Below, in pieces: positions 54,721-63,067 of a stretch of 64,000 bases of DNA (positions are counted from its first letter, which is position 1; every line of letters starts with the position of its first letter). The DNA is taken from contig NZ_CYSF01000002.1 of the NCBI RefSeq assembly GCF_001458435.1, positions 62,001 to 126,000 on the forward strand, given 5' to 3'. The DNA comes from Thalassovita mediterranea. Lineage in GTDB: Bacteria; Pseudomonadota; Alphaproteobacteria; Rhodobacterales; Rhodobacteraceae. The position numbers and the translations under genes were made by a program. A model generated the notes under the pieces. That model was not told the origin of the DNA and did no database searches. It saw nothing but the letters and a program-made list of their open reading frames with translations.

Positions 54721-54749
54721 TTGACGCCTAAAGCCAAACGTCCTAGCGT
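54721..54749 (+). promoter_or_regulatory. Candidate promoter of small RNA B
   Basis: TTGACG (54,721) and TAGCGT (54,744) are separated by 17 bases. The -35 is nearly perfect and the -10 is moderate. The predicted start is about 54,756. Confidence 0.5.
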
Positions 54750-54755
54750 CCCCTT

Positions 54756-54822
54756 AATGACTAAGTCGGCCAGTCCGACGGGGAGCAAAAAACAGAATTA
54801 GGGGCCTGTCTGGCCCCTTTTT
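54756..54822 (+). ncRNA. Candidate small RNA B (orphan terminator)
   Basis: A unit of about 67 bases between two terminators. A 5' hairpin (GTCGG 54,765-54,769 with CCGAC 54,775-54,779) is followed by an A-rich unpaired stretch (gcaaaaaacagaatta) and a terminator. The layout resembles Hfq-binding small RNAs. It could also be an unrecognised leader of ialB, which starts 175 bases later. Confidence 0.5.
54800..54822 (+). terminator. Orphan intrinsic terminator B
   Basis: AGGGGCC-tgtct-GGCCCCT is a perfect 7-bp stem followed by five T. It lies 175 bases before ialB. Confidence 0.85.
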
Positions 54823-54997
54823 CTATGGGCTTTTTCAATTTCTTGCGATCCATTCCTGATCTTTTGCATCAATTCGTTGAAAGGCACGCGGCGGGTTTTC
54901 GCTGTTGCGGGCGGTGGCAGTGATAATCCACCCTTACTGTGGCGCTCTGGACGTGATAAATCAGGCCAGTACGCTTTAAGAACGGGTTGATATCCAA

Positions 54998-55621
54998 ATG
55001 ACTAAGTTGTCGAAATCCCTTACACTGATTGCCGCTCTGACCTGTGGTGCAGCTGCGATCGCACAGGAAGCCACGAACGTCGCGCCGGCAGATGCCGGCG
55101 CTGGGGAAACGCAACCCACCACCTCCGCTGCAGCCGGGACTGACCTGAGCCTGGGCACCCCAACCGCGCCGCAGCCGTATATCCGCGAAGAAAGTGGCGC
55201 ATGGAAGCTGGAATGCTACCGTACCGGTCAGGAACAGGAGCCCTGCCAGTTGCTGCAGCCGCTATTCGGAGCCGAGGGCAACCAGGTCGCCAATGTACGG
55301 ATCTTCCGCCTGCCAGAAGGTGAGCAAGCGGTGGCTGGTGCCGTGATCGCTGTGCCGCTGGAAACTATGCTGGGCGCTGGCTTGACCATTCTGGTCGATG
55401 CAAACGTGCCGCAGCGCTATCCGTTTTCCGTTTGTGACAAAGATGGCTGCTATGCCCGCATCGGCCTGACCCAACAGGACATTGATGCCTACAAACGTGG
55501 CGCCAATGCAATCGTATCGCTGGTGCCTTTCGTGGCGCCCGACCGTCGTGTTGACCTGAAAATGTCGCTGAGCGGCTTTACCGCCGGCTTTGACAAGGTC
55601 ACGGCGACCCTGCAGCGCTAA
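54998..55621 (+). CDS. Invasion associated locus B (IalB) family protein
   Basis: 207 residues. Signal peptide (MTKLSKSLTLIAALTCGAAAIAQ), then a low-complexity Ala/Thr/Pro region to about residue 60, then the IalB domain with GAWKLECYRTGQEQEPCQLLQ and CDKDGCYARIGLTQQDIDAYKRGA. Four Cys in two pairs are typical. The family is periplasmic and of unclear function outside Bartonella. No Shine-Dalgarno is obvious before the ATG. It has its own terminator. Confidence 0.9.
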   Translation: MTKLSKSLTLIAALTCGAAAIAQEATNVAPADAGAGETQPTTSAAAGTDLSLGTPTAPQPYIREESGAWKLECYRTGQEQEPCQLLQPLFGAEGNQVANVRIFRLPEGEQAVAGAVIAVPLETMLGAGLTILVDANVPQRYPFSVCDKDGCYARIGLTQQDIDAYKRGANAIVSLVPFVAPDRRVDLKMSLSGFTAGFDKVTATLQR

Positions 55622-55640
55622 GGCCTGTATTTGCAAAAGA

Positions 55641-55674
55641 AAGGCCGCGTCGGGATGTCCCGCGCGGCCTTTTT
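55641..55674 (+). terminator. Intrinsic terminator after ialB
   Basis: AAGGCCGCG-t-CGGG pairs with CCCG-CGCGGCCTT around atgt, followed by a T-run. It also faces the end of the convergent KAS gene. Confidence 0.88.
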
Positions 55675-55695
55675 GTTTGTAGCGGTGCGCTCTGA

Positions 55696-56916
55696 TCAGG
55701 CGCGTTTCAGCGCCAGAACCGCGTTCAACCCACCAAAGGCAAAGGCGTTGGACAGCACATAGTCCACCTTTGCCTCTCGTGCTTCGTTGGGAACCACGTC
55801 CAGCGCGCATTCGGGATCGGCCTCTTCATAACCGATCGTCGGCGCAATCACCCCGTCACGCAGCGCCATAATGCAAGCCAACAGCTCAACCGCACCGGTG
55901 CCGCCGATGAGGTGGCCGTGCATTGCCTTGGTCGAGGATATCATCAACTGATCCGCATGCGCCCCGAACACATCCGCCACCGCAGCGCATTCGGTTTTGT
56001 CATTTGCCGCCGTGCCGGTGCCATGGGCGTTGATATAGCCGACCTGATCGGCGTTGATGCCCGCATCCCGCAAGGCGCCGGAAATCGCCCGCGCCGCGCC
56101 CTGTTTCGATGGCATGACAATATCGCTGGCGTCAGAGGACATGGCAAACCCCGCCACCTCTGCCAGAATGTCGGCGCCGCGCGCTTTGGCGTGCTCGTAG
56201 TCCTCAAACACAAAGATCGCCGCGCCTTCGCCCTGCACCATGCCGTTGCGGTTGGCGCTGAAGGGGCGGCAGGCGTCCTTGGACATCACGCGCAACCCTT
56301 CCCAGGCTTTGACGCCGCCGAAGCACAGCATGGATTCAGATCCGCCGGTCACCATCGCCTTGGACATGCCAGAGCGTACCATGTTGAACGCCTGCGCCAT
56401 CGCATGATTGGAACTGGCGCACGCTGTCGCGACGGTGAAGCTGGGCCCCTTGAGGTTAAACTCCATCGACACATGGCTGGCGGCGGCGTTGTTCATCAAT
56501 TTGGGCACCACAAACGGATGCACCCGGTTTTTGCCGTCCTCATAGACCGTGCGGTAGTTGGCATCCAGTGTGGTCATCCCGCCGCCTGAATTGCCAAGGA
56601 TCACGCCAGAGGTGGCGGCCAGATCGCCGGAAAACACCAGACCCGACTGTGCCAGTGCTTCGCGCGCGGCGATCAGGGTAAACTGGGTGAACCGGTCATA
56701 AAGCGCCAGCTGTTGACGGTTGAACCGTGTTTCAGCGTCGTAGCCTTTGACCTGCCCGCCGATCTTGATCGCCAGACGATCTACATCCTGAAATTCCAAT
56801 TCGCCAATGCCGCAACGACCTTCGCGCATCGCTTCCAGCGTGGCGGGCACAGAGGCGCCAAGCGCGTTGATCGTGCCGGCGCCAGTGATCACAACACGGT
56901 TCATTGCGCGGGTCAT
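55696..56916 (-). CDS. Beta-ketoacyl-ACP synthase (FabF-like), lipid A-type cluster
   Basis: 406 residues of the KAS I/II fold. The catalytic triad is complete: Cys in TVATACASSNHAM, His in NAHGTGTAANDKTE and His in KAMHGHLIGGTG. It extends acyl chains on an acyl carrier protein. The start codon overlaps the stop of the acp gene (ATGA), so the two are coupled. With acp and lpxD upstream this resembles the acpXL-fabF group that makes long-chain lipid A acyl groups in alphaproteobacteria. The housekeeping fabF is probably elsewhere. Confidence 0.9.
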   Translation of the reverse strand: MTRAMNRVVITGAGTINALGASVPATLEAMREGRCGIGELEFQDVDRLAIKIGGQVKGYDAETRFNRQQLALYDRFTQFTLIAAREALAQSGLVFSGDLAATSGVILGNSGGGMTTLDANYRTVYEDGKNRVHPFVVPKLMNNAAASHVSMEFNLKGPSFTVATACASSNHAMAQAFNMVRSGMSKAMVTGGSESMLCFGGVKAWEGLRVMSKDACRPFSANRNGMVQGEGAAIFVFEDYEHAKARGADILAEVAGFAMSSDASDIVMPSKQGAARAISGALRDAGINADQVGYINAHGTGTAANDKTECAAVADVFGAHADQLMISSTKAMHGHLIGGTGAVELLACIMALRDGVIAPTIGYEEADPECALDVVPNEAREAKVDYVLSNAFAFGGLNAVLALKRA

Positions 56917-57173
56917 TTCTTCTGCTCGGCCACCAGCTGCTCGATCCCTTTGATGATCGAGGCGACGGAGGAGATGTCAAAATCGCTCTGCTCTGGTTCG
57001 TTCGCGTTGAACGGCACCGAGATGTCAAAGGCCTCTTCAATCGCAAAGATGCTCTCAACCAGGCCAAGGCTGTCGATGCCCAGATCTTCTAGCGTGCTGT
57101 CCTCGGATACGTCGGACGGTTCCAGAACGGCTTGTTCTGCGATGATGGTGATTACCTGTTCCTTGATGCTCAT
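56913..57173 (-). CDS. Acyl carrier protein (AcpXL-like)
   Basis: 86 residues. The phosphopantetheine attachment site is the Ser in LGIDSLGLVESIF (DSL motif). The protein has an insert and sequence (FDISVPFNANEPEQSDFD) unlike housekeeping AcpP, matching AcpXL-type carriers. The ATG at 57,173 is chosen; a TTG two codons earlier is possible. It sits between lpxD and the KAS gene, so it probably carries the acyl groups used for lipid A. Confidence 0.9.
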   Translation of the reverse strand: MSIKEQVITIIAEQAVLEPSDVSEDSTLEDLGIDSLGLVESIFAIEEAFDISVPFNANEPEQSDFDISSVASIIKGIEQLVAEQKK

Positions 57174-57206
57174 GCCCAAGTTCCCTTCCCTCTCACTGAG
57201 GATGAT

Positions 57207-58298
57207 TTAGTCATTCCCGTCCGCATTTAAAACCGCTTTCTTCAAAGCGGCCACGTCGCGGAACAGGCGGGGCAAGCGGCGTAGGCCTTTGTAGGCCTCT
57301 ACGTGGCTCTCCATTTTCATCGCTGGATAGCCCAGCATAACGCGGCCTGCGGGCACATTGGCCAGCACTTTGGTGGCACCGCCGGTGATCACATGGTCGC
57401 CGATAAAGATGTTGTCGCTGACCCCAGTTTGACCACCTAGCACCACATTATGACCGATACGTGTCGATCCGGCGATACCGACCTGCGCGCAGATCAGCGT
57501 GTCATTGCCGACCTCGACGTTGTGGCCGATCTGGGCGAGGTTGTCGATTTTCACCCCGTTGCCAATGCGCGTGTCGCGCACGGTGCCGCAGTCGATACAG
57601 GCGTTGGCGCCCATTTCCACGTCATTGCCAACGCTGACAGAACCGAGGGAGTGGATGCGCGCATAGCTTTGTGCCTTGGCCTCACCCGCTTCGCCCAAAG
57701 AGTCGCGGACCTTTTCGACATTGGATTCCTCGGGCGTCACAAAGGAAAAACCATCACCGCCCACTGTGGCGCCGGGTTGTGCAATGAAGCGATCCCCGAT
57801 GGTGACGCGGGCGCCGATTTTCACGCCTTCGCGCAGGAAACAGCCTTGCCCCAGCGTGGCGTCCATACCGATGAAACACTGCGGGCCGATGACAGATCCA
57901 TCGCCAATTACGGCACCGGCAGCGATCACGGCCAGCGGGCCAACGGTGACATCCGCGCCCAGTTTCGCACTGGCATCAACAATGGCAGAGGGGTGAACGC
58001 CAGCGGCATATCCCTGCCCTGCATCCATCATCGCTGACAGGCCAGCCATCGCAAAGCGCGGGCGCGGTGCAACAATCGCCGCCTTCAACCCCAGCGCTTG
58101 CCAATCGGCACCGGCCCACAACATCGCCGCCTGTGCCTGACCCTCGGGCAGACCTTTGGCAAAGGCAGGCTTCATCGCCAGCGCCAGATCAGACGCTCCG
58201 GCCATCGCAGGTTCCGCTACACCGGTGATGGAAATAGAAACATCGCCAAAGGCCTCTGCCCCCAGCGATGCTGCAATATCTTTAACTGTAAAGCTCAT
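57207..58298 (-). CDS. lpxD: UDP-3-O-(3-hydroxyacyl)glucosamine N-acyltransferase LpxD
   Basis: 363 residues. The N-terminal uridine-binding domain (to about residue 100) is followed by the left-handed beta helix of hexapeptide repeats and the C-terminal helix (YKGLRRLPRLFRDVAALK). The conserved catalytic His is in QIGHNVEVG or nearby. It attaches the second acyl chain of lipid A. The ATG at 58,298 has a Shine-Dalgarno (GAGGGCAGGAC). The gene lies next to acp and KAS genes rather than in the usual bamA-lpxD-fabZ-lpxA group, so it may be a second copy. Confidence 0.92.
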   Translation of the reverse strand: MSFTVKDIAASLGAEAFGDVSISITGVAEPAMAGASDLALAMKPAFAKGLPEGQAQAAMLWAGADWQALGLKAAIVAPRPRFAMAGLSAMMDAGQGYAAGVHPSAIVDASAKLGADVTVGPLAVIAAGAVIGDGSVIGPQCFIGMDATLGQGCFLREGVKIGARVTIGDRFIAQPGATVGGDGFSFVTPEESNVEKVRDSLGEAGEAKAQSYARIHSLGSVSVGNDVEMGANACIDCGTVRDTRIGNGVKIDNLAQIGHNVEVGNDTLICAQVGIAGSTRIGHNVVLGGQTGVSDNIFIGDHVITGGATKVLANVPAGRVMLGYPAMKMESHVEAYKGLRRLPRLFRDVAALKKAVLNADGND

Positions 58299-58330
58299 GT
58301 CCTGCCCTCGGTAATCCTTGGGCAAGAGAC

Positions 58331-59944
58331 TTAGCTTTGAATGGCGCCCAGTTCCACCCCTGCTGATTGCAAAGCTTTCCAGATTTGCTGATCACGGCCA
58401 TAGGTGTCACGACGATAGTTGGCGCGGCCTTTGGCGGGCATAACGGCGGTGCGATAAACGATATGCACCGGAACGTGCTGTTCAAGATCAACCTGGCTCT
58501 CGCGGCCGGTGTCCAGATAGCGGTGGAACACCTTCTTTGGCTGGCTGGTCTGCTTGGCCAGCAGCGCGTAGCCAAATTCAAACGGTTGCGCCAGACGGAT
58601 GCAGCCGTGGCTATAGGCACGGGTTTCGCGGGCGAACAGCGCCTTTTGTGGCGTGTCGTGCAGGTAAATGTTGTGGCGGTTCGGGAACATGAACTTTACC
58701 AGACCCAGCGCATTGCGGCGCGACGGCGGCTGTTTGATATCAAACGGAAAGTTCTTGGCCGTAAACTGGGTGAAATCCGCCCCTTCGCGGCTGACCACAC
58801 GACCAGAGCCGTCGATGAGTTTCAGGTGGCCAACGGCGTTCGGGTTCTTCTTCAGCTGCGGCAGGTATTCCTTGACCGCGATCGAGCGGGGCACGTTCCA
58901 GGTGGGGTTGATCACCATATGCTCCATCTCGTCGCTGAATTCTGGGCTACGGCGATCTGAATCGCGTGCGCCTACGACAGAACGGGTTTCGAAGGTCACC
59001 TTGCCATCATCCATGATCTTGGCGGTGTAATCCGTGAGGTTCACCCAAACATGACGTTCCCCACGTTCAAAGTTGGTCCAGCGTTCCCGTTCCATCGCAA
59101 CCAATACAGATTGCAGGCGTTTTTCAGGGGCGACGTTCAGCTCTTGCAGGGTGGTGGCGCCTGCAACGCCATCCTCTGCCAAGCCATGGTCCGCCTGAAA
59201 CTGCTGCACCGCCGCCTGAATGCGGCTGTCGTAGCGGCGGCTGGAAGAACGATCCAGATACCCCAGCGCAATCAGGCGGTTGCGCAGCTTGACGATCGCA
59301 TCGCCTTTGTCGCCCGGCTCCAGCTTCTTGCCGGGCACGGTTTCGCCCCAGCCGCCTGCTTCGATGACGGCCTGCAGGCGCAGCATCTCTTTGCGCAGAC
59401 GGGGGTATTCAGGGGTGCTTGGCGGCAGTGTTTTCATCACCTGAGCCGGTTTGCCGTCGATCAGGCGGGTGAGATATTCAACACCGTCGCGGCTTTGAGA
59501 TTTACGTGCAATCTCTTTGTTAACCTTGCGCGGCTCCAGCAGGCCGTATTCAACATCGCGGGCGTACTGCAGGTATGCCTTGGACAGCGCCACATCCACC
59601 TGCCCCAAATCGCGCGGTGTTTTTGCATTCCGCATCTGAGCCATCAGCCCATCCACATCATAGCGCGCGGTCGGCAGACCATGGCTGGCGGCATTGGCCA
59701 GTGCGCTCAGCAAGGCCTGACGACGCGCCAGATGGCTGTCATCTTCGCCGGTCCAGATCGCGGAGAACCCGTTTTCACGATAAAACCGCGCCAGTTCGCG
59801 GTCGTCAGAGGCGTGTTCTGCAATCGCCTGTTTGAACGCTGTCACCTGCGCCTGCGCCTGGCCTGGGACATGCGCCAAGACCACACATGCAGCCAGAGCT
59901 GCGAGGGTCATACGGGGTTTCATCAATCCAGACAGGTTCATCAT
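58331..59944 (-). CDS. L,D-transpeptidase family protein (YcbB-like)
   Basis: About 537 residues. A signal peptide precedes a scaffold domain, a peptidoglycan-binding domain (KGDAIVKLRNRLIALGYLD to GVAGATTLQELN) and the YkuD catalytic domain with the active Cys in SHGCIRLAQP. It forms 3-3 crosslinks in peptidoglycan. The start is uncertain. ATGs exist at 59,989, 59,944, 59,941 and 59,923, and I use 59,944. The gene is divergent from a DUF882 protein, matching the ycbB-ycbK neighbourhood of E. coli. Confidence 0.9.
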   Translation of the reverse strand: MMNLSGLMKPRMTLAALAACVVLAHVPGQAQAQVTAFKQAIAEHASDDRELARFYRENGFSAIWTGEDDSHLARRQALLSALANAASHGLPTARYDVDGLMAQMRNAKTPRDLGQVDVALSKAYLQYARDVEYGLLEPRKVNKEIARKSQSRDGVEYLTRLIDGKPAQVMKTLPPSTPEYPRLRKEMLRLQAVIEAGGWGETVPGKKLEPGDKGDAIVKLRNRLIALGYLDRSSSRRYDSRIQAAVQQFQADHGLAEDGVAGATTLQELNVAPEKRLQSVLVAMERERWTNFERGERHVWVNLTDYTAKIMDDGKVTFETRSVVGARDSDRRSPEFSDEMEHMVINPTWNVPRSIAVKEYLPQLKKNPNAVGHLKLIDGSGRVVSREGADFTQFTAKNFPFDIKQPPSRRNALGLVKFMFPNRHNIYLHDTPQKALFARETRAYSHGCIRLAQPFEFGYALLAKQTSQPKKVFHRYLDTGRESQVDLEQHVPVHIVYRTAVMPAKGRANYRRDTYGRDQQIWKALQSAGVELGAIQS

Positions 59945-60360
59945 CGAAAGTTTCAAATTGGAAAAGCCAGAACGAGGTACCGACAGCATGCGCGCACGTC
60001 TCTTTCTTTAAAGTGTTAATATCTCTGTTCGTCCTTGGCGTTTTTTCGACCGACTGTCCATTCACAAATAGGGTTTAGTGCCGTTCTGTGGTGTTTCTAC
60101 GGATCACTGTTGCGCCTTGGCCAGCCGGAGAATGTGCCAAAAAACCGTTTGGATTCAGCATAACCCAGTTTGCTGTCAAAAGCAGATAACAAAAAGTTGC
60201 GCAAAAAACCGCCTAAATAGCACTTGTCAAAAAAAACGCGCCAGTTCCGCCTTGGTGGAATGGAACTTGTATGTATTATAGCGCCTGCATCTGGGGATGA
60301 GATGGCAGGTCTCGCGTAACATCGCGGGCAACACAGGTAAGCGACAGGACGGGCGCTAAC
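59945..60360. other. Intergenic region between L,D-transpeptidase and DUF882 genes
   Basis: The 416 bases have no convincing gene. They contain A-rich tracts (caaaaaac, gtcaaaaaaaacg) and the DUF882 promoter. I saw no terminator or palindrome of note. Confidence 0.5.
60252..60279 (+). promoter_or_regulatory. Candidate promoter of the DUF882 gene
   Basis: TTGGTG (60,252) and TATTAT (60,274) are separated by 16 bases. The predicted start is about 70 bases before the ATG. Confidence 0.45.
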
Positions 60361-60921
60361 ATGACGAAGATGACTTTGACGCGGCGGGCGATCCTCGGCG
60401 CGTTTGCGGCAACAACCGTGACCGCAGCACCAACATTCTCCAAGGCCGCAGGGTTCCTGCGTGGCTCTGGCGACATTCGCCGCATCAAAATGTATTCTGG
60501 CCGCACTGGCGAAAGCCTGGACATGATCTACTGGATCGAAGGCGAATACATCAAAGACGCGCTGAAAGAAGTGAACTACTTCATGCGCGATTGGCGGACC
60601 AACGGCGTGATCAACATCGACCGCCGCAACATCGACATCATGGCTGCAGCGCATAACCTGATGGACGTCAGTGAACCTTATATGCTGCTCTCTGGCTACC
60701 GTTCACCCAACACCAATGCCATGCTGCGGTCGAAATCGCGCGGCGTTGCCAAGAACTCTCTTCATATGAAAGGTCAAGCTGCGGACCTGCGTTTGCAATC
60801 GCGTTCCGTTTCGCAAATGGCCGAGGCCGCATCGATCTGCCGCGCAGGTGGTGTCGGGCGCTATTCGCGGTCAAACTTTGTCCATATGGATTGTGGTCCT
60901 GTGCGGACCTGGGGCCGGTAA
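60361..60921 (+). CDS. DUF882 / peptidase M15-like protein (YcbK-like), Tat-exported
   Basis: 186 residues. The N-terminus MTKMTLTRRAILGAFAATT carries a twin-arginine motif. The M15 (D,D-carboxypeptidase-like) zinc fold is supported by SGYRSPNTNAML, the SLHMKGQAADLRL motif with zinc-binding His and Asp, and the second His in FVHMDCG. E. coli YcbK (MepK) is a murein endopeptidase that cleaves 3-3 crosslinks, so with the divergent L,D-transpeptidase it may form a make-and-break pair. Confidence 0.92.
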   Translation: MTKMTLTRRAILGAFAATTVTAAPTFSKAAGFLRGSGDIRRIKMYSGRTGESLDMIYWIEGEYIKDALKEVNYFMRDWRTNGVINIDRRNIDIMAAAHNLMDVSEPYMLLSGYRSPNTNAMLRSKSRGVAKNSLHMKGQAADLRLQSRSVSQMAEAASICRAGGVGRYSRSNFVHMDCGPVRTWGR

Positions 60922-60952
60922 CTCGGCCCGCCGACCCTGCCATGCGCATTTA

Positions 60953-60981
60953 AAAACCCGCCAAATGGCGGGTTTTCTTTT
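60953..60981 (+). terminator. Intrinsic terminator after the DUF882 gene
   Basis: AAAACCCGCCA and TGGCGGGTTTT form a perfect 11-bp stem with a tiny loop, followed by CTTTTG. It lies 31 bases after the stop. Confidence 0.9.
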
Positions 60982-61014
60982 GTCTGCCGATTTACCAAGT
61001 GACCTGCTGGGCGA

Positions 61015-61455
61015 CTAGACGGGCTGATATGGCAGCGTATCAAGTTCTGCCAACGCCGCCTCGGGTACGTTCAACAGGATTGCGCAATCTTGGCGTAGGT
61101 GCGAGGTCGCGGAAATGAAATCTGGATGCAGATTCCAACGACCCGTGCAAATCCGCCCGACTTGTTGCGCCGGGGCGGTTGGAGCAAAATAGGCCATCAT
61201 CAGCGGTGACGGCCCCTGCTGACGCCGTGCGCTGGCGCAGACGGTCAGGCGCCGCTGCAAGTGTCGCAGGTCATCTGGGCAGAGTGCTGACGATGTAACG
61301 CCCGACAGATCGACAAAAAACTTGGAATACGGCGCCTCGGAGAGTGTGCCCTCCAACGCATCATAGATCCGATCCGCATCCTGAGCGGTGTGGTGGCCCT
61401 CGTATCGGATAAACACCAATTCTAGTGGATGAGCGAAATGGATTAATGCGGCCAT
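61015..61455 (-). CDS. Small conserved-looking protein, possibly STAS/SpoIIAA-like
   Basis: 146 residues without signal peptide or membrane segment. The pattern of alternating strands and helices (LELVFIRYEGHHTAQDADRIYDAL, then KFFVDLSGVTSSALCPDDLRHLQR) resembles the SpoIIAA/STAS fold of small regulatory proteins. The expected phosphorylatable Ser after the DLSGVT strand could be in SSAL. The identity is tentative. It stands alone on the minus strand between the DUF882 gene and tRNA-Arg. Confidence 0.65.
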   Translation of the reverse strand: MAALIHFAHPLELVFIRYEGHHTAQDADRIYDALEGTLSEAPYSKFFVDLSGVTSSALCPDDLRHLQRRLTVCASARRQQGPSPLMMAYFAPTAPAQQVGRICTGRWNLHPDFISATSHLRQDCAILLNVPEAALAELDTLPYQPV

Positions 61456-61673
61456 GGTGGTCTCGATCCGGCGTGCGACGATGGGTGGTGCGGCAAAGCG
61501 GTCCAGTTTTTGTCTAGGGTGAACAGCATGATGCTAGGCTGCGTTTGAATTGATAATGCTCCGATATTTTCGACGGATCAATATGGCCATCTGGCTGTAT
61601 ACCCTGCGCATTCTGCAACATTGGTGCCAGCCGAGAGCGACGTTTGACGAATAAAAGAGGTTTTTTGGGAAAG

Positions 61674-61750
61674 TGGCGCACCCATCAGGATTCGAACCTG
61701 AGGCCTCTGCCTTCGGAGGGCAGCGCTCTATCCAGCTGAGCTATGGGTGC
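61674..61750 (-). tRNA. tRNA-Arg (anticodon CCG)
   Basis: A 77-base cloverleaf on the minus strand. The acceptor stem pairs GCACCCA with TGGGTGC and the 3' CCA is encoded (plus-strand tgg at 61,674). The D arm is AGCTCAGCTGGATAGAGC, the anticodon stem CTGCC/GGCAG with loop CTCCGAA reads CCG, and the T arm contains GGTTCGAATCC. It reads CGG Arg codons. Confidence 0.97.
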
Positions 61751-61797
61751 CTGAGGTCTGATTACCGCATGGCAAAACGGGGTGCAATCGGTAACGC

Positions 61798-61829
61798 GGT
61801 CCGGTGACAGGTTTTTTTGTCACCGGACC
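61798..61829. terminator. Long hairpin between tRNA-Arg and sufS
   Basis: GGTCCGGTGACA and TGTCACCGGACC form a perfect 12-bp stem. The loop carries the A or T run (ggtttttt on the plus strand) instead of the tail. It lies 17 bases after the sufS stop and may act as a terminator or 3' stabiliser. Confidence 0.6.
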
Positions 61830-61846
61830 ACAGATGTTTAAGTGGC

Positions 61847-63067
61847 TTAGCCGAACAGATCGTTGGCCAGTTCCAGCGCGTCGACCAAGGTGTCGACCTC
61901 TTCGCGGGTGTTGTACATCGCAAAGGAGGCGCGGCAGGTGGCCGAAACGCCCAGATGCTCCATCAGTGGACCGGCGCAGTGGTGGCCTGCGCGCACGGCA
62001 ACGCCCTTTTTGTCGAGGATGGTGGAGATGTCATGCGCATGCGCCGCCCCCGCCATGGTGAAGGAGAAGATCGCCGCCTTGCCAGCCGCCCTGCCCTGCA
62101 GGTGCAGCCAGTTCAGACCGCTGAGGCGTTCACTGGCATAAGACGCCAGATCCGCCTCATGGGCGGCAATCGCCTCCATCCCCACATCCATCATGTAGTT
62201 AAGCGCAACGCCCAGACCGATGGTTTGCACGATGCCGGGGGTTCCGGCCTCAAACTTCATCGGCGGATCGTTGTAGATCACCGCCTCTTTGCTGACCTCT
62301 TTGATCATGTCGCCACCGCCAAGGAAGGGGCGCATTTCGGCCATGCGTTCCTTCTTCACGTAGATCGCGCCGGACCCTGAGGGGCCGTAAAGCTTGTGAC
62401 CGGTGATGGCGTAGAAATCACAACCGATGTCCTCGACGTTTACCGGCATATGCACCGCACCTTGCGATCCGTCGACCAGCACCGGCACGCCCTTGGCGCG
62501 CGCACCGTCGCAGATCGCTTTCACATCAACCACGGTGCCCAACACGTTGGAACACTGCGTGACGGCGATCAGTTTGGTTTTCGGCGTGATCGCATCCAGC
62601 ACCTTTTGCGGGTCCAGATTACCAGAGGCATCGGTGTCCACCCATTTGATCACCACACCCTGACGTTCGCGCAGGAAATGCCACGGCACGATGTTGGCGT
62701 GGTGTTCCATGACGGACAGGATGATTTCATCGCCTGCCTGCATACGTGGCATGGCCCAGCCGTAGGCGACCATATTGATGCCTTCGGTGGTGCCGGAGTT
62801 GAGGACGATTTCGTCCTCATCGCTCACCCCCAGAAAACGGGCGATGATGCCGCGCACGCCTTCGTACTTCTCTGTTGCCAGATTAGAAAGATAGTGCAAG
62901 CCACGGTGAACATTGGCATATTCTTCGGCATAAGCCTTGGTGATTGCGTCAATCACCACCTGCGGTTTCTGCGCCGAAGCGCCGTTGTCCAGATAGGTCA
63001 GCGGTTTGCCGTTCACCTCACGCGACAGGATCGGGAAGTCGGCACGGATTTTTGTGACGTCGTACAT
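61847..63067 (-). CDS. sufS: Cysteine desulfurase SufS
   Basis: 406 residues of the group II cysteine desulfurases. It takes sulfur from cysteine for Fe-S cluster assembly. The PLP-binding Lys225 is in ITGHKLYGPSG and the persulfide Cys364 in RAGHHCAGPLM. ATEKYEGVRG near 65-73 and TTEGINMV near 93-100 are typical. Its start codon overlaps the stop of the YIP1 gene by one base (TGATG), so it is part of a suf gene string that continues beyond the window. Confidence 0.96.
   Translation of the reverse strand: MYDVTKIRADFPILSREVNGKPLTYLDNGASAQKPQVVIDAITKAYAEEYANVHRGLHYLSNLATEKYEGVRGIIARFLGVSDEDEIVLNSGTTEGINMVAYGWAMPRMQAGDEIILSVMEHHANIVPWHFLRERQGVVIKWVDTDASGNLDPQKVLDAITPKTKLIAVTQCSNVLGTVVDVKAICDGARAKGVPVLVDGSQGAVHMPVNVEDIGCDFYAITGHKLYGPSGSGAIYVKKERMAEMRPFLGGGDMIKEVSKEAVIYNDPPMKFEAGTPGIVQTIGLGVALNYMMDVGMEAIAAHEADLASYASERLSGLNWLHLQGRAAGKAAIFSFTMAGAAHAHDISTILDKKGVAVRAGHHCAGPLMEHLGVSATCRASFAMYNTREEVDTLVDALELANDLFG

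Noticed and set aside
61674-61750. tRNA-Arg as a mobile element attachment site
   Set aside because: No integrase gene or repeated tRNA 3' end is visible in the window.
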